A DNA stretch of 64,000 nt, taken from Paramacrobiotus metropolitanus (lineage: Eukaryota; Tardigrada; Eutardigrada; Parachela; Macrobiotidae). The DNA lies in the NCBI RefSeq assembly GCF_019649055.1, contig NW_026570231.1, positions 1,488,001 to 1,552,000 on the forward strand, written 5' to 3'. Below, one piece after another: positions 22,520 through 32,475 of the stretch. Every line of letters starts with the position of its first letter. Within the stretch, counting starts at the first letter, position 1. The notes under the pieces are model-generated. The model made no database searches. It was not told the origin of the DNA and saw nothing but the letters and a program-made list of their open reading frames with translations. A program made the translations under genes and the position numbers.

Positions 22520-23490
22520 TCGAATTCAGTGCTGGTTTTTTAGTAAAAGCTGTTTGATTCTTTTTATAAGGGAATGTAGCTTTTTCTCTGGTCCTCCGGG
22601 AAGGTGTGTTTGAAAGGGTTAAATATGCAGACAGCGCGGAGTGGAAGTGACTGCATGCAACTGATGATTTTAGTGAATTGTCCCTTGCCGGCCTTGCGTC
22701 AAATAATTGACTTGTGGATTCCGGGAACCTTGTCCTTATTATAATAATGTTATTGCGCTGGAAATCGGAGGCGCCCTACAGTGATATGTGACGTTGCACG
22801 GCTGCAGGGAATCTGCAAATTGTTCTTGTCAGCGCCGTAAGACTAATTCCCGTACGCTGACTTGTGTAATTTTCTGATCCCCAGCCAAGCTCTTGCTTCG
22901 CTAAACAGCCTCGGCGGCTGCGACTCACGTAAGTTGGCGGAGTTCCTCAAAAAGACAAAAATCCCGGCCTCCTGTCCGAAAGTTAATTTCGATCTTCCCC
23001 TTTGCTTTTTGCCCTGTTATGCGAAGATGCAACGGATAGGATTTTAGTGGCCCCTAACTGGGCCAAACAGCCTACCCTGTAGGCTGTAGCTGCTGGTAGT
23101 AGGTCTTGATTGTTCCGTATTTGAATTTTTCGCGACGGCCTTGGGTAAAAGTGCATTCCATGGCAGTACAGGTATGTGCTTGTGCGCAACGATTTTCCTG
23201 GAATAAAGCTTTTATGCTTGCAACATTTTTGCGTATCTCACAAGGCTGACGTGAAAGGTTTATTTGTCGAGCCAGGAAACTTTTGCAACGCTTGTGGAGC
23301 AGGACTTTGAAATACACGGCGTTCCAAGGCAGCACCGGGGATCTGCAAATCATACTTGTCAGCGCAGTCAAATATTCCCATGCACTGACTTGTATGATTT
23401 TCTGATCCAGGCCGACCTGCTTATCTTCTGCAGAGCAGCTCGTCCTGCCGTCCTGTGGGTGAGTGCATGAACATCGGCCAGGTGCAGTTT
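22520..23490. repeat. Duplicated segment, copy B (uninterrupted)
   Basis: Aligns with 2,270-2,880 in its left half and with 17,680-18,060 in its right half, with the junction near 23,045-23,110. It therefore represents the segment without the 14.7-kb insertion. It contains broken BTB exon pieces on the minus strand (about 22,806-22,870 and 23,340-23,410). Confidence 0.7.
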
Positions 23491-23726
23491 ATCATAAAAA
23501 TAAAATCGAGTTACGTATCGGCTCCCGGTAAGTTTCGTTATTTTTGCTATTTCGTCAGGTTTAATATTAAAAATGCGTACTGCTACTTCTTTTGCCAAAA
23601 TTTCCTTAATTGCTTGGATTATTTTAAAAATTATTTAATTAAAAGTCAAAAACCCACAAGGGTGTAAATTTATAATTGCTTACACATTAACTACTATTTG
23701 AAGTGCAATAATTTTCTGCTTTGCAG

Positions 23727-23853
23727 ATATTTCAAGCAATCCCAGCACGGTATTCCACACCATGTTCTATGTTTTTTTTGCGGCTTGCCTGAGAAACGTG
23801 ACGATGCCATCTCGATATTCCAGATTTTATTTTATTCCCGAGATCTGGGAGCA
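23727..23853 (+). pseudogene. Broken BTB exon 2 copy
   Basis: After an acceptor-like TTTGCAG, the sequence follows exon 2 of the complete gene (AGCACGGTATTCCACACCAT, TTGCCTGAGAAACGTGACGA, CCAGATTTTATT), but with inserted bases that change frame within the CGGCTTGCC and ATCTCGATATT parts. It is a decayed copy, not an expressed exon. Confidence 0.7.
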
Positions 23854-23904
23854 TTTTCTGGCGTATGAGAAGAAAGACAGGAAATGAGCAGCGGCTGTGG
23901 GTTC

Positions 23905-23975
23905 TGCAAATCATACTTGTCAGCGCAGTCAGGTAAGTATTTCCATGCGCTGCCTTGTATGATTTTCTGATCACT
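23905..23975 (-). pseudogene. Broken BTB exon 3 fragment
   Basis: A further copy of the CADKYDL-coding fragment on the minus strand, next to but facing the plus-strand exon 2 copy. The opposite orientations show that the pieces were scattered separately. Confidence 0.5.
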
Positions 23976-24010
23976 GCCGACCCCCTCCCCCCCTGTTTTT
24001 CCGTGAGTAA

Positions 24011-25684
24011 ATTGTAAACTTGTAATGCTACTTCAACCATTGCCGTTGCTCTAGGAGTGACATTCATTCCTCTCGCACCCCTCGAACCACAGCAGTGCTT
24101 GAGCATTAGTATTTGCCAGCCCAGGCTTGGGATTATTGATTTCCATATTTTTTGGCCGAAGTAAAGCATCATAGCTGATGGGTATGTAGTTATACTCGTA
24201 CAGTTTATTTCCTCACAAACGTAAAAAATATTTATCTTCTGTATCTTGTCATAACGAATAATCGGTACGTACCACTTAAGCTTAGGTATCCATGACACAG
24301 AAGCCGATGCGCCGGATTTATTTCAAACTGGCGGTGCAAAAAATTCACAAGATTTTTATAAAGTAGATTTGACTGATTACACCGCCTCAGCCGACGACGG
24401 AAATATGCGGCCTAATCACGCAGAACATTTCGTCTAAATAAACAGCCGAAGCGGGTGCTGCTCCCATGACAGAAACCAGCGGATGAGCCTTGAAATCCAG
24501 CGCTTTCCCGCGCTGGATTTCGATGCTGATCCGCTGGCGTGGATACTCCGTCGCCCGTATCTCGCCTTGTTTCCTATCGGATCATCTTCCCGACTTCGGT
24601 GACCAAGCGGGAGGCATTCGGTCGGAGTGTTTCGAGGCCTACTGCACGGAACATGTATTCTTGGGTGATTTCGCGAGACTTTGCCACTTTATCTTGCCCT
24701 GTCATGTGTCTGTGAGCATAACCGAGGCCTTTAAAAAGACAAGGCTCCAGTATAAAAAGACTAGAAAGCTTTCATATTAATTTTGCAGTACGTATGCAAG
24801 TCAATAATACAGTGTGTCGGAGCTTGTGTACCGATAACAGAATGGATTATGCGCTGCTACAGTACGTATGGATGTTAATTTCCTGGGACTGCATGTGACG
24901 CTTAGAATACTAAGTAGCAGCCTTGCGATTGATTTAAAGATGCCCAGAAAAGAACTGATGAATGCCACTCATGCAATATGCTCCTAAGATAAGATTTTCG
25001 AAGATAGCGGAGTTTAGAATTCTCAAGGCGCAACAATTTCAACAAAATGTGATCCGAGCTGGGGGAAATTTGTATTTTGATTGTCGATTGTCATCAGTGA
25101 GCGATATCAACCGGCAACCGCCACCCAAAAATTATGTAACGCCATTAAAAATATATATAAAACAATAAATAAGTGAAACAAATCTAAATCGATTGCACCG
25201 GAAGTTTTGATAACTAATGGTGCTGAATAACCTATCGCAAAGCCAACCGCACAGGACACTGGTGAAACGGAAGTGCGTGTCTGCGTTAATGCAGAATGCC
25301 TAGTCGAATGTCAACCGCCACGATGATTGTTGCCGCGGGAAGATCTTTATCGCTGTTGCGAGTTTTGTTGCTGTTTTTGGCATTTTACAGCAGCTGTCAT
25401 TAGTCAGCTGTTCTCGTGTTACTACGGTGTACTGGTACGCACCTTGGTACTGTAAAGATTAACAAGACTAAAAAAATTAATAGTTAAATGCCTTTACTCC
25501 TTTTTACGATCGTTAGTGCGTACTTATTTCGATTAATCAATAATCAACAACCTGCGAAGGGTAGTTTTTATTGGAAGTATGTGACTAAAGGTTTTGTCTT
25601 AATTGGGACATGTAACCCTTGTTATGCTTGCTACATTTTTTGCTGCGTTTTAAACGGTTTTTGGGTACTCTCTGTGATATCTAC
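24011..25684. other. Intergenic, one strong hairpin
   Basis: No gene recognised. Positions 24,492-24,521 form a perfect hairpin (GAAATCCAGCGC, loop TTTCCC, GCGCTGGATTTC). A dispersed-repeat copy lies at 24,715-24,775. The rest is AT-rich and featureless to me. Confidence 0.45.
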
Positions 25685-25686
25685 TA

Positions 25687-26981
25687 CAGAGGGTGATTTC
25701 GCAATATGCTTCCAGCACGGGAAAATATTCCCGAAAATTTCCCTTTCTATTCTTTTAATCTGTTTGGCAACTAGTCTTGTGGGATAAAGTGTGCCTAATT
25801 GTTCAAAATAATTTGTTTAGTTCGAGCGATAAACATGGCACGAAAAACCGATTTAAGAACAAGGTACCGTGTGCCGGCGCTATCAACAATTTGTAAAAGC
25901 CACAAAAAAATCGCCGAGTGTTTGATGAGCAAAGGGATCGCTATTTCTCATACTACAGTGAATAAGATCTTGAAACTTTATGGGCCCGAGAGTGAAGGGA
26001 ATGTTTCGCCTGTAAAACGCCGAGAAACTCAGTGCCTACCCAAAGTTCCCACAAAGTCCCTCATCGCCGAAGTCAAGAGGGTTATCTCAACACCGAATCC
26101 ACCGCCTCAGAGTCAGTTGGCAAGGAAATTTAGGACATCCTAGTACATGATATCGAAGATTGTTCTTCAGGATATTGAAGCTAAAGTACGTAAAAGAGTC
26201 AAAGTACATCCCCTATCCAATAAGCAGGCAAAACAGCGTGTTTCTCGTACTCCCCGATTTGCCAAATTTCTGAACCAGCGAAATTTACTCCACATCATTT
26301 TAATCGACGAAGCATGAGTCTATCTTGATTATACGGGCAAGCGAAGAAAGATCTGCTACTAGTTTAAAGGATCCAAAAATCCCGAAAATTTGATAAAATT
26401 TTGCAAAGTTAAAAAACCACTAGGTGTTATGTTTATCGCCGGAATTTTTTATCGTGGCCTAACAGTGATCCGGTTCATTCCTCCCACTCCTAAAATAACC
26501 GCCGATCTCTACATACAAAACGTGTTAGAGCCATTGGTGCAAGCAGACTTCCCCCGTGTCTATCCAGGTGAAGAAAGGAAGGTAGTACTGCATCAGGACT
26601 CCTCTCCCGCACATACTTCCAAAGAAACCTGCCAGCGGCTAGCTTCTCGCGGCATCCGAAACATTCCGAAGGGCTTGTGGCCGAGCAACCCACCGGACTA
26701 AACATCCATGGATTTTGGAACGAATGGGATTTTTAAAAGAATTTTGTATCGCAAGTATGCAGCGTCGCTTCGCGGTTTGTTAACAGTCGCGCGCCGATCT
26801 TTGTCTAGTATTTCAATTACCCTGAGCCGTCATATACTTCTTTTCTGGCGTTATCGTGTGGAGTTGATGGCAGAGAAGAAGGGCTTTCAGATGGAGCAAA
26901 TATTAAAATAAAGTCAATGCAGCGGAGATTATAATAAATTTATGAGTAGAGTGGAAGCATATTGCGATTCATCACCCTCTG
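25687..26981 (+). mobile_element. Mariner-type DNA transposon (1.3 kb)
   Basis: Terminal inverted repeats of about 30 bp start CAGAGGGTGAT at the left and end ATCACCCTCTG at the right; both share the GCAATATGCTTCC block. TA flanks both ends (25,685-25,686 and 26,982-26,983). Length and ends are typical of mariner elements. The internal transposase is broken. Confidence 0.9.
25835..26911 (+). pseudogene. Broken mariner transposase (DD37D-like)
   Basis: One continuous frame of about 358 codons interrupted by four in-frame stops (26,141, 26,315, 26,360, 26,699) and no frameshift. The N-terminus has helix-turn-helix-like sequence (SKGIAISHTTVNKILKLYG). The catalytic positions are visible: IDEA region (first Asp), HQDSSPAHTS (second Asp) and TSMDFGTNGIFK (third Asp), with 37 residues between the second and third. 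That spacing fits the DD37D (maT-like) branch. The residues PPD-stop-TSMD replace the usual SPDLNPMD. It cannot make an active protein. Confidence 0.85.
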
Positions 26982-27079
26982 TACGCTCCTGCTGCCACGT
27001 TAATGTTTTCTCTGAAATGCAGATTAATCATTTTTATGAATCCGGATCTTAACTAACAGCAGAATATTCGGAAGTCAGC

Positions 27080-27615
27080 ATGGTGTCCCCGAATCCTTCG
27101 TCGCCCGGTCCTGATCAACCAAGACCAGTTTCGGGAATTGTCAGCTGCATCAAGAAAACTTTCGCCAGCGCAGATATGAGTGATGTTGAGTTCGCTGTTG
27201 GTCGGCAATTTGGATCCGTAAAAATCTTTCCAGCCCACAGGTAAACCTACCGATGATACGAGTACAGATAAGACACAACTCAGTCACACAGGTAAGTGAC
27301 AAGTGAGGGTACTTAACTGTTTTCCATATTTAACTATCTATATTTAACAAATTATAAATGCGTATTGCATGCAATCATTCTAGTTAGTTACTACCTAAAG
27401 CTTATGCTTACGAAATCCATGTACATACATTGGCGATACGATACAGTTTTTCAAGTTGAGGGTTATCTGCTTCATATTAACTGTCTTTTCAGGTATATTT
27501 TCAGTGTGCGAAGCACGGTGTTCTACACCATGTTCTATGGCAGTTTGCCTGAGAAATGTGATGAGCCGATCGACATTCCCGACTTCATTCCCGCCGCATT
27601 CGGCAACATGTTGAG
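27080..27615 (+). pseudogene. Truncated BTB paralogue (two coding exons)
   Basis: Exon 1 (27,080-27,240) and exon 2 (27,493-27,615) match the complete BTB gene, with good GT-AG sites and the same phases. Exon 2 is 123 bp in both copies. The product begins MVSPNPSSPGPDQ and carries MSDVEFAVGRQFG and MFYGSLPEKCDEPIDIPDF. Intron 2 starts at 27,616 and runs into the LTR element at 27,822. I found no exon 3 beyond the other LTR, so the gene is cut short, either by the insertion with later rearrangement or before it. Confidence 0.75.
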
Positions 27616-27821
27616 GTGCGTATACAGTAAGCAAGGTTTGAAATGGGTTGCGACCGTTGCGCGACGGAACAGCGAAACATGCCAATTTGTTGGAAACGCT
27701 AAGAACCTGGGGGCGCCACGCCATGATATTAGGCTGTATTTCAACTTTCAAGCATTCGACATTACTTTCGCTGTTGCGCACGACATATTCGTTAAATTAT
27801 TGTTTTGTGCTTATGTACCGC

Positions 27822-28365
27822 TGTCGTGTGAAGAGACTCTGTACGGATTAGTGTAAGAGACTAACCACTTCCCTGCCACGACTCAATCGGTAGAGCAAAC
27901 TCTTAAATCAACTGTTACAGTAGAAACTGGAGGAAACTATCAGGAACACGAAGAATCTGGAATCCCTAAGCAATTGTGCTGGATACTCCTAACTTCCGGT
28001 CGTTACATATGCGGGTCGGACGTAGTACGAGCATACCGTGTTTACCACGCTATAATCCGATACAAATTACGAACGTCGATAATCACAGAAGATGCTTTAC
28101 TCCGCTAACACACAATCATATGCACAACACTGGAAAGTTAAAAGCAAGTAGTCTCGAAATCAGAAATCCAAGACTGCTGTCGATATTAGAGACGACATGA
28201 GAATTTATAGACTAGCAAAAGTAAACATCAAATACACCGCTAAGCCATAACTGAGTAACGAATCATGGAACTGATTAACTGATATCCGTGTTGCACTTGC
28301 AGGTGAAGGCGGACAATCAGTGGATGTACGGTGGAATCTTCGTACGTACTCCTCTCCACACGTCA
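27822..28365 (-). repeat. 3' LTR
   Basis: 544 bp, starting TGACGTGTGG on the element strand and ending in CA. A TATA-like CTATAAAT lies at about 28,203-28,211. It differs from the 5' LTR at three positions. It contains an ETS-type ACTTCCGGT word. Short frames inside it are by-products and have identical twins in the other LTR. Confidence 0.9.
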
Positions 28366-28376
28366 CCCCCACAAAC
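28366..28376 (-). promoter_or_regulatory. Polypurine tract (3' PPT)
   Basis: Element-strand GTTTGTGGGGG abuts the TGACG start of the 3' LTR, the place and composition expected of the plus-strand primer site used in reverse transcription. Confidence 0.75.
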
Positions 28377-28919
28377 GGTTTTTTGCTCCCGCAAACATAA
28401 ACAAATCCATCCAGTCCATCCCGCTGGATTGTGTAGCGCTCCATCGTCCATCCTGATCCTCTCTCCCATCCTGCACAATCCGCGCATGTCCATCCGATGC
28501 CCCAATGACTGTACGCCTGATCCGGTTAGTGTTAGTATAGGATCCTCAGCGTCGATGGCATCCGGAAGTCCATGGGATTGGCGAGTGGAGGTCCAGGATC
28601 CAGGGAGGCTAATTTCTACTACTAACTACTATTGTGCGGTATAATTGTGATATTTGTCTGTGATGTACCGACTGGCACAAGGCTTTATTTACGCGTTTAA
28701 ATGTACTGAAATGCGCTGTGAATATTGGTTTATAAACGCAAGAAACAGAAACGATAACTTCCGCTGCTTTTGATCAAAATTGCGTAAAAGTGCAATAACG
28801 AAAACGCACGGAATCTAACATCCATCAAACTCAACGCAAAAATTATACTACGGAATTTATACAAAATAAAACCTTAAGTGCAGAATCAACACAAAACTGC
28901 TCTTCCGTCACAGCAACAA
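28377..28919. other. Noncoding zone before 3' LTR
   Basis: No gene seen. It contains repeated TCCATCC words and an AATAAA-like sequence, and it follows the last accessory ORF. Confidence 0.4.
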
Positions 28920-29501
28920 TTATTCCTTACGTGGATAATTATGCAGGCTAATGATGGAGACAAACTTCGGCTGCACGTCTTCCTTGTCTTCGTCGACATC
29001 CATCGGAATGACTGGACGATACGGAATCTCTTCAGACGGAGCTCGAACCACAAGTTCAGCTACTGGCTCCTCAGGTTCATCCTGGTGCTGTTCTCCTGGT
29101 TCAGACGGCTCTTTCTCATACTGCTCATACAATCCTTCAGACCATTTGTCGTATGCATCGACATCTAAGGTATCAGGAGCAGACCACGGTTCGTCAGGGT
29201 TCTTCTTAATCAATGTACCCGACGAATTATTCGTCAGATGCAACTTCACTGATCGAATCCATCGCTGTTTATCCTCATCATCCTCGATCACGTCGAGAAT
29301 CGAACCAACCTGCTCCTCAAGAGCATACTGTCGATCCCATTCCTCATTCTGACGGTGAACTTCTTCCATGTTTTCCGTCGACTGAATATAAACCATTGTG
29401 GCAGCTAGCATCTGCTCACATTCTGCCTTCGCACGATCATACGCTTCTAATGCTTCAATGCCTAAACGTCTCGCTCGACCGGTAATGATACGACGCGGCA
29501 T
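28920..29501 (-). CDS. Accessory ORF 193 aa, unrecognised
   Basis: Starts at ATG (MPRRIITGRARRLG). The N-terminus is basic, followed by a predicted helical part (about 15-75, AYDRAKAECEQMLAAT) and a Pro/Glu-rich acidic tail with PMDVDEDKEDV, a motif also found as PMDVDAAQ in the 266-aa ORF at 31,146. It lacks Cys/His clusters and any transmembrane segment. It is the last gene before the 3' LTR. Upstream, ACCGGAAGT at 29,679-29,687 is an ETS-type word. I do not recognise the family; the composition suggests a soluble, possibly nuclear or Gag-associated protein. Confidence 0.6.
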   Translation of the reverse strand: MPRRIITGRARRLGIEALEAYDRAKAECEQMLAATMVYIQSTENMEEVHRQNEEWDRQYALEEQVGSILDVIEDDEDKQRWIRSVKLHLTNNSSGTLIKKNPDEPWSAPDTLDVDAYDKWSEGLYEQYEKEPSEPGEQHQDEPEEPVAELVVRAPSEEIPYRPVIPMDVDEDKEDVQPKFVSIISLHNYPRKE

Positions 29502-29906
29502 AATGAAGATCGGGACGCAATTGAAAATTAAAAGTATTCAGAATTGAAAAGTAAGATCTGAACTGTGCAGTGCAAAGTGATACTAGATAACAACTGCGAC
29601 TTTTCCACCAGCTGCATCGAACTGTGTACAGTACACTGTGCGTGATTTTACGCAACCTGCCATATGAAAGGAGTGTGCACCGGAAGTGGTGATAATTCGG
29701 ATTTTATTCTTTTTAATTTAAAATTATATCGCGTATTACCCATAAATAAATAGCAATTTTATTACCACACGTTATTGTACAGTATCACAAGTTCCATATG
29801 GATTAATCCAATCAATCCAATTAACATAGTTTAATTAACAATGGACAGTTGTTCTCCGTTTCACCACTAAAAAACAGTCCAAATGAATTTTATTAATAAT
29901 TTTAAT
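29502..29906. other. Spacer between accessory ORFs
   Basis: AT-rich, no gene. It carries an ETS-type ACCGGAAGT and, near 29,888 on the minus strand, an AATAAA signal just after the 203-aa ORF, so it seems to separate two transcription units. Confidence 0.4.
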
Positions 29907-30518
29907 TTAAACAGAAAATGGCTCATCATCGATGTAGAATTTACGCGGCTTGCTCTCCGAGCTACTGGATTTTGATCCAGATCTGGACTCTTTCAACGGA
30001 GATAACTGCTGCTGATGGAAGGTGGCATATCCCTTCACGATTGGTGGTGCTGAGTGTGGCTCCACATGTTCATCGTGAGCTTTGCGCTTCTGTCCGACGA
30101 TTGTTCCTCCAAACAACAATGGTGCGATTTTCGACCAACGCTGAGCACTCACATTCTGGCGAATGAAGGTTTTCGAAGCCAGACGATCTTTAGGCTGCAC
30201 TGTGTCCACGAGATCCAACGCTTTACCAATCAACTGGGCGGCGCGAACCATCTGATGACTGGGTTCGTCTTTCTGTGCATAAGAATATCCAAGCTCCGGT
30301 GCGGAAAACGCTGAAGATGTCGACAGTGTTCGCTCCGACAATGGTGGCGAACCAAACTGCGTAGAGGCTAGAGATCCTCGTCGATAGGCATATCCGACAA
30401 CAGGAATCTTATTGATAGATTCCAGGGACACTGCAGCACGAGCACTAGCTGCACGCTTCTCTTCAATATCCGCTGTATAACGTTGGAAAAAGGAGACAGA
30501 TCGCTTGCGTTGAGCCAT
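29907..30518 (-). CDS. Accessory ORF 203 aa, unrecognised
   Basis: Starts at ATG (MAQRKRSVSFFQRYTADIEE). It is Ser-rich with basic patches, including GQKRKAHDEH, a plausible nuclear localisation signal (about residue 138), and a Ser/Lys tail (ESRSGSKSSSSESKPRKF). A central helical part (MVRAAQLIGKALDLVDTVQP) may fold. An AATAAA signal follows the stop within about 20 bp. A TATA-like box and TTTCCGGTT lie upstream (30,704-30,711 and 30,759-30,767), suggesting its own promoter. The family is unknown. Confidence 0.6.
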   Translation of the reverse strand: MAQRKRSVSFFQRYTADIEEKRAASARAAVSLESINKIPVVGYAYRRGSLASTQFGSPPLSERTLSTSSAFSAPELGYSYAQKDEPSHQMVRAAQLIGKALDLVDTVQPKDRLASKTFIRQNVSAQRWSKIAPLLFGGTIVGQKRKAHDEHVEPHSAPPIVKGYATFHQQQLSPLKESRSGSKSSSSESKPRKFYIDDEPFSV

Positions 30519-31145
30519 CTCACAGTATCACACATACACTAGCGGGAATAGCTAAAAATTAATCTGTATAATTTGAAACTGCTACGATACTGGCTGATAT
30601 TCAACTCCGGTCGCGGAGTTAAAATTACTGCGAAATTAAAAGTTTACGAGTTCGAATACGGATACGACGTACAAGTGCATTGTATTGCACTGCTACAAAC
30701 GCGCTATATAATTTCAACGTAACTGCGATTACTATGCGAGTGTACAGTGCATACTTTATTTCCGGTTTGACTGTTTTTAATTCGGATTTAGTTCTTTTTT
30801 TCTATTGATTACAAGAGAACCAGAACTGCACGACTTTTTCTCGTTTTTATTATTTTTTTGGATTTTACTTTTCATTATTTTAGGGTCCCTGAGGGTTGCA
30901 TACGGTCAATCCTTCACTGGGACGACGGTCTAATCCGAATTTGTCCCAAAACACACATCAGTAAAACAACAACAACACAACAATGGCCTTCCGAATGACA
31001 AGCCATAATTGACAGCAGTAAAATCCAAAAGTAACAAAAAATAAAATGAGCAACAAGATTCAGGGTCATATCACAGAAACAATAACAAGATCAAAACATG
31101 GGGAAAATGACCAGCATTAAACAAAAATAATCGAAAATTAATGCA
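30519..31145. other. Spacer with promoter-like words
   Basis: No gene. Contains the TATA-like box and ETS-type word of the 203-aa ORF, and AT-rich DNA before the 266-aa ORF's stop. The palindrome CTCCGGTCGCGGAG lies near 30,606. Confidence 0.4.
30704..30711 (-). promoter_or_regulatory. TATA-like box
   Basis: Minus-strand TTATATAG about 190 bp before the ATG of the 203-aa ORF, with TTTCCGGTT about 50 bp farther upstream. Inferred core promoter only. Confidence 0.35.
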
Positions 31146-31946
31146 TTACTTGCTGCTACTCGGCGCCAAGGAGAATAATCCGGTTTGGCCAACATTCGAC
31201 GAGGCTGAGACTGCATCCAAACGGCGACTAACCTCTTCGGTCATCTTACGGCGCTTTTCCATCTCTGCTTCGCGGTGTTTCTGTTGCAGTAACTCTTGAT
31301 CCGCGACGAAATTCGGTACAAAATCATGCGACGGCTTTCCGATCCTATCACGCGATGCTGAGCGGTCACGCACTGGTACTGCTGCTGGTGAAACAAATGG
31401 TTCAACACCCGGTGGCAGTCCTGGATGCGACGACAACGGAACAAGCTGCACACTCACCGGGGCCACTGCAGGCACAACAACACCAGAAGGAACAGGCAAA
31501 AGGTCACTTACGCCACTATTCGCGCCTGATAAATGCCGATCAGCATGAGGACCAACGGGGCCAGGCGGAACCACAGGTCCATGATTCGGGTTTTCAGCTG
31601 GTGGAGCCGGCGGCGCAGGTTGCGCGGCATCGACGTCCATAGGGACGCCGGGATCCGCCACGCGCTGAGATGGATCATCATGTCCAGCAGCAATCTGATT
31701 AGGTGGCGGCTGCCCCAGGGGTCTGCCTCCACGAATCCAAGCTGGTGGGCCACGACGGAGATTGTCGACTCCGTGGCCTCGCACATGTTGACCGCGACGC
31801 GACTGAAATCTTCCACGGAAACCGCCACGGTGGTACCCACCACGGTATCCATGCTGCTGGTGCTGTTGGGAGGATTGGAAAACGGCATCTACGAGCTTTT
31901 CAAAAGCTCGATTCGGATCAATCGGCGGCATCACTCCGCATAACAC
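31146..31946 (-). CDS. Accessory ORF 266 aa, RGG-rich
   Basis: The first 85 residues hold many RGG/GGY/GRF repeats (GYRGGYHRGGFRGRFQSRRG), a common RNA-binding composition. A long Pro/Ala/Val-rich part with GVPMDVDAAQPAPP follows, and the protein ends in a basic helical part (HREAEMEKRRKMTEEVSRRL). It could bind element RNA, a job usually done by the nucleocapsid knuckle, which here sits in the protease ORF. A TATAAAAG box lies about 150 bp upstream of the ATG. The role is inferred from composition; no family was recognised. Confidence 0.6.
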   Translation of the reverse strand: MLCGVMPPIDPNRAFEKLVDAVFQSSQQHQQHGYRGGYHRGGFRGRFQSRRGQHVRGHGVDNLRRGPPAWIRGGRPLGQPPPNQIAAGHDDPSQRVADPGVPMDVDAAQPAPPAPPAENPNHGPVVPPGPVGPHADRHLSGANSGVSDLLPVPSGVVVPAVAPVSVQLVPLSSHPGLPPGVEPFVSPAAVPVRDRSASRDRIGKPSHDFVPNFVADQELLQQKHREAEMEKRRKMTEEVSRRLDAVSASSNVGQTGLFSLAPSSSK

Positions 31947-32475
31947 ACAACAAAAACGATGCCCTTTCGCTCACACAACAAGAAATACCAAAAATTACAC
32001 CGGGAACTGAAAAACTTCTAACACGCCGGTGCGGCGCCGAAAAAGTGCAAATTCAAATGAGACAGCACTGTGCCGATTCACTCTGCAGGTGTGCGCTTTT
32101 ATACTGCTAATTTACCGATTTGTACCGCTACTGGTACGTGTGGAAACTTCCCGGCAATTCTGACCAATCACAACTTGCGGTTAAAGCTCTTTTAATTCTC
32201 TTAAATTCCGTTACGTCATCGGCGACTGGATACAGATTCAATCTTCCGATAAAACTATTAGACTAGGCACGTTAACAAAAGACTACAGATCATCAGCCAA
32301 CAAGGCGATTTGGCGATCAGATAAAATGCAAATTAAAGGCGTTCAAAACTACCGGTCGCAACTGCGAGATTGTGAACAACACGGAAGCTTTCAAAATAGC
32401 GAAAGCTCCGCAACAACAATAAGCGCATGATGAACAACAAAAGAAGCACAGGTAACAACGATTAAACTGCTGAAA
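31947..32475. other. Spacer with TATA box
   Basis: No gene. Holds the TATAAAAG box of the 266-aa ORF at 32,096-32,103. Confidence 0.4.
32096..32103 (-). promoter_or_regulatory. TATA box
   Basis: Minus-strand TATAAAAG followed by GCGCAC, about 150 bp upstream of the 266-aa ORF. The best TATA match among the accessory genes. Confidence 0.5.

Noticed and set aside
28951-29352. 133-codon Ser-rich plus-strand frame
   Set aside because: Antisense shadow of the acidic 193-aa ORF.
31355-32110. Plus-strand frames opposite the RGG-rich ORF
   Set aside because: They are antisense shadows of a GC-rich repetitive coding sequence, with no start context or motif.
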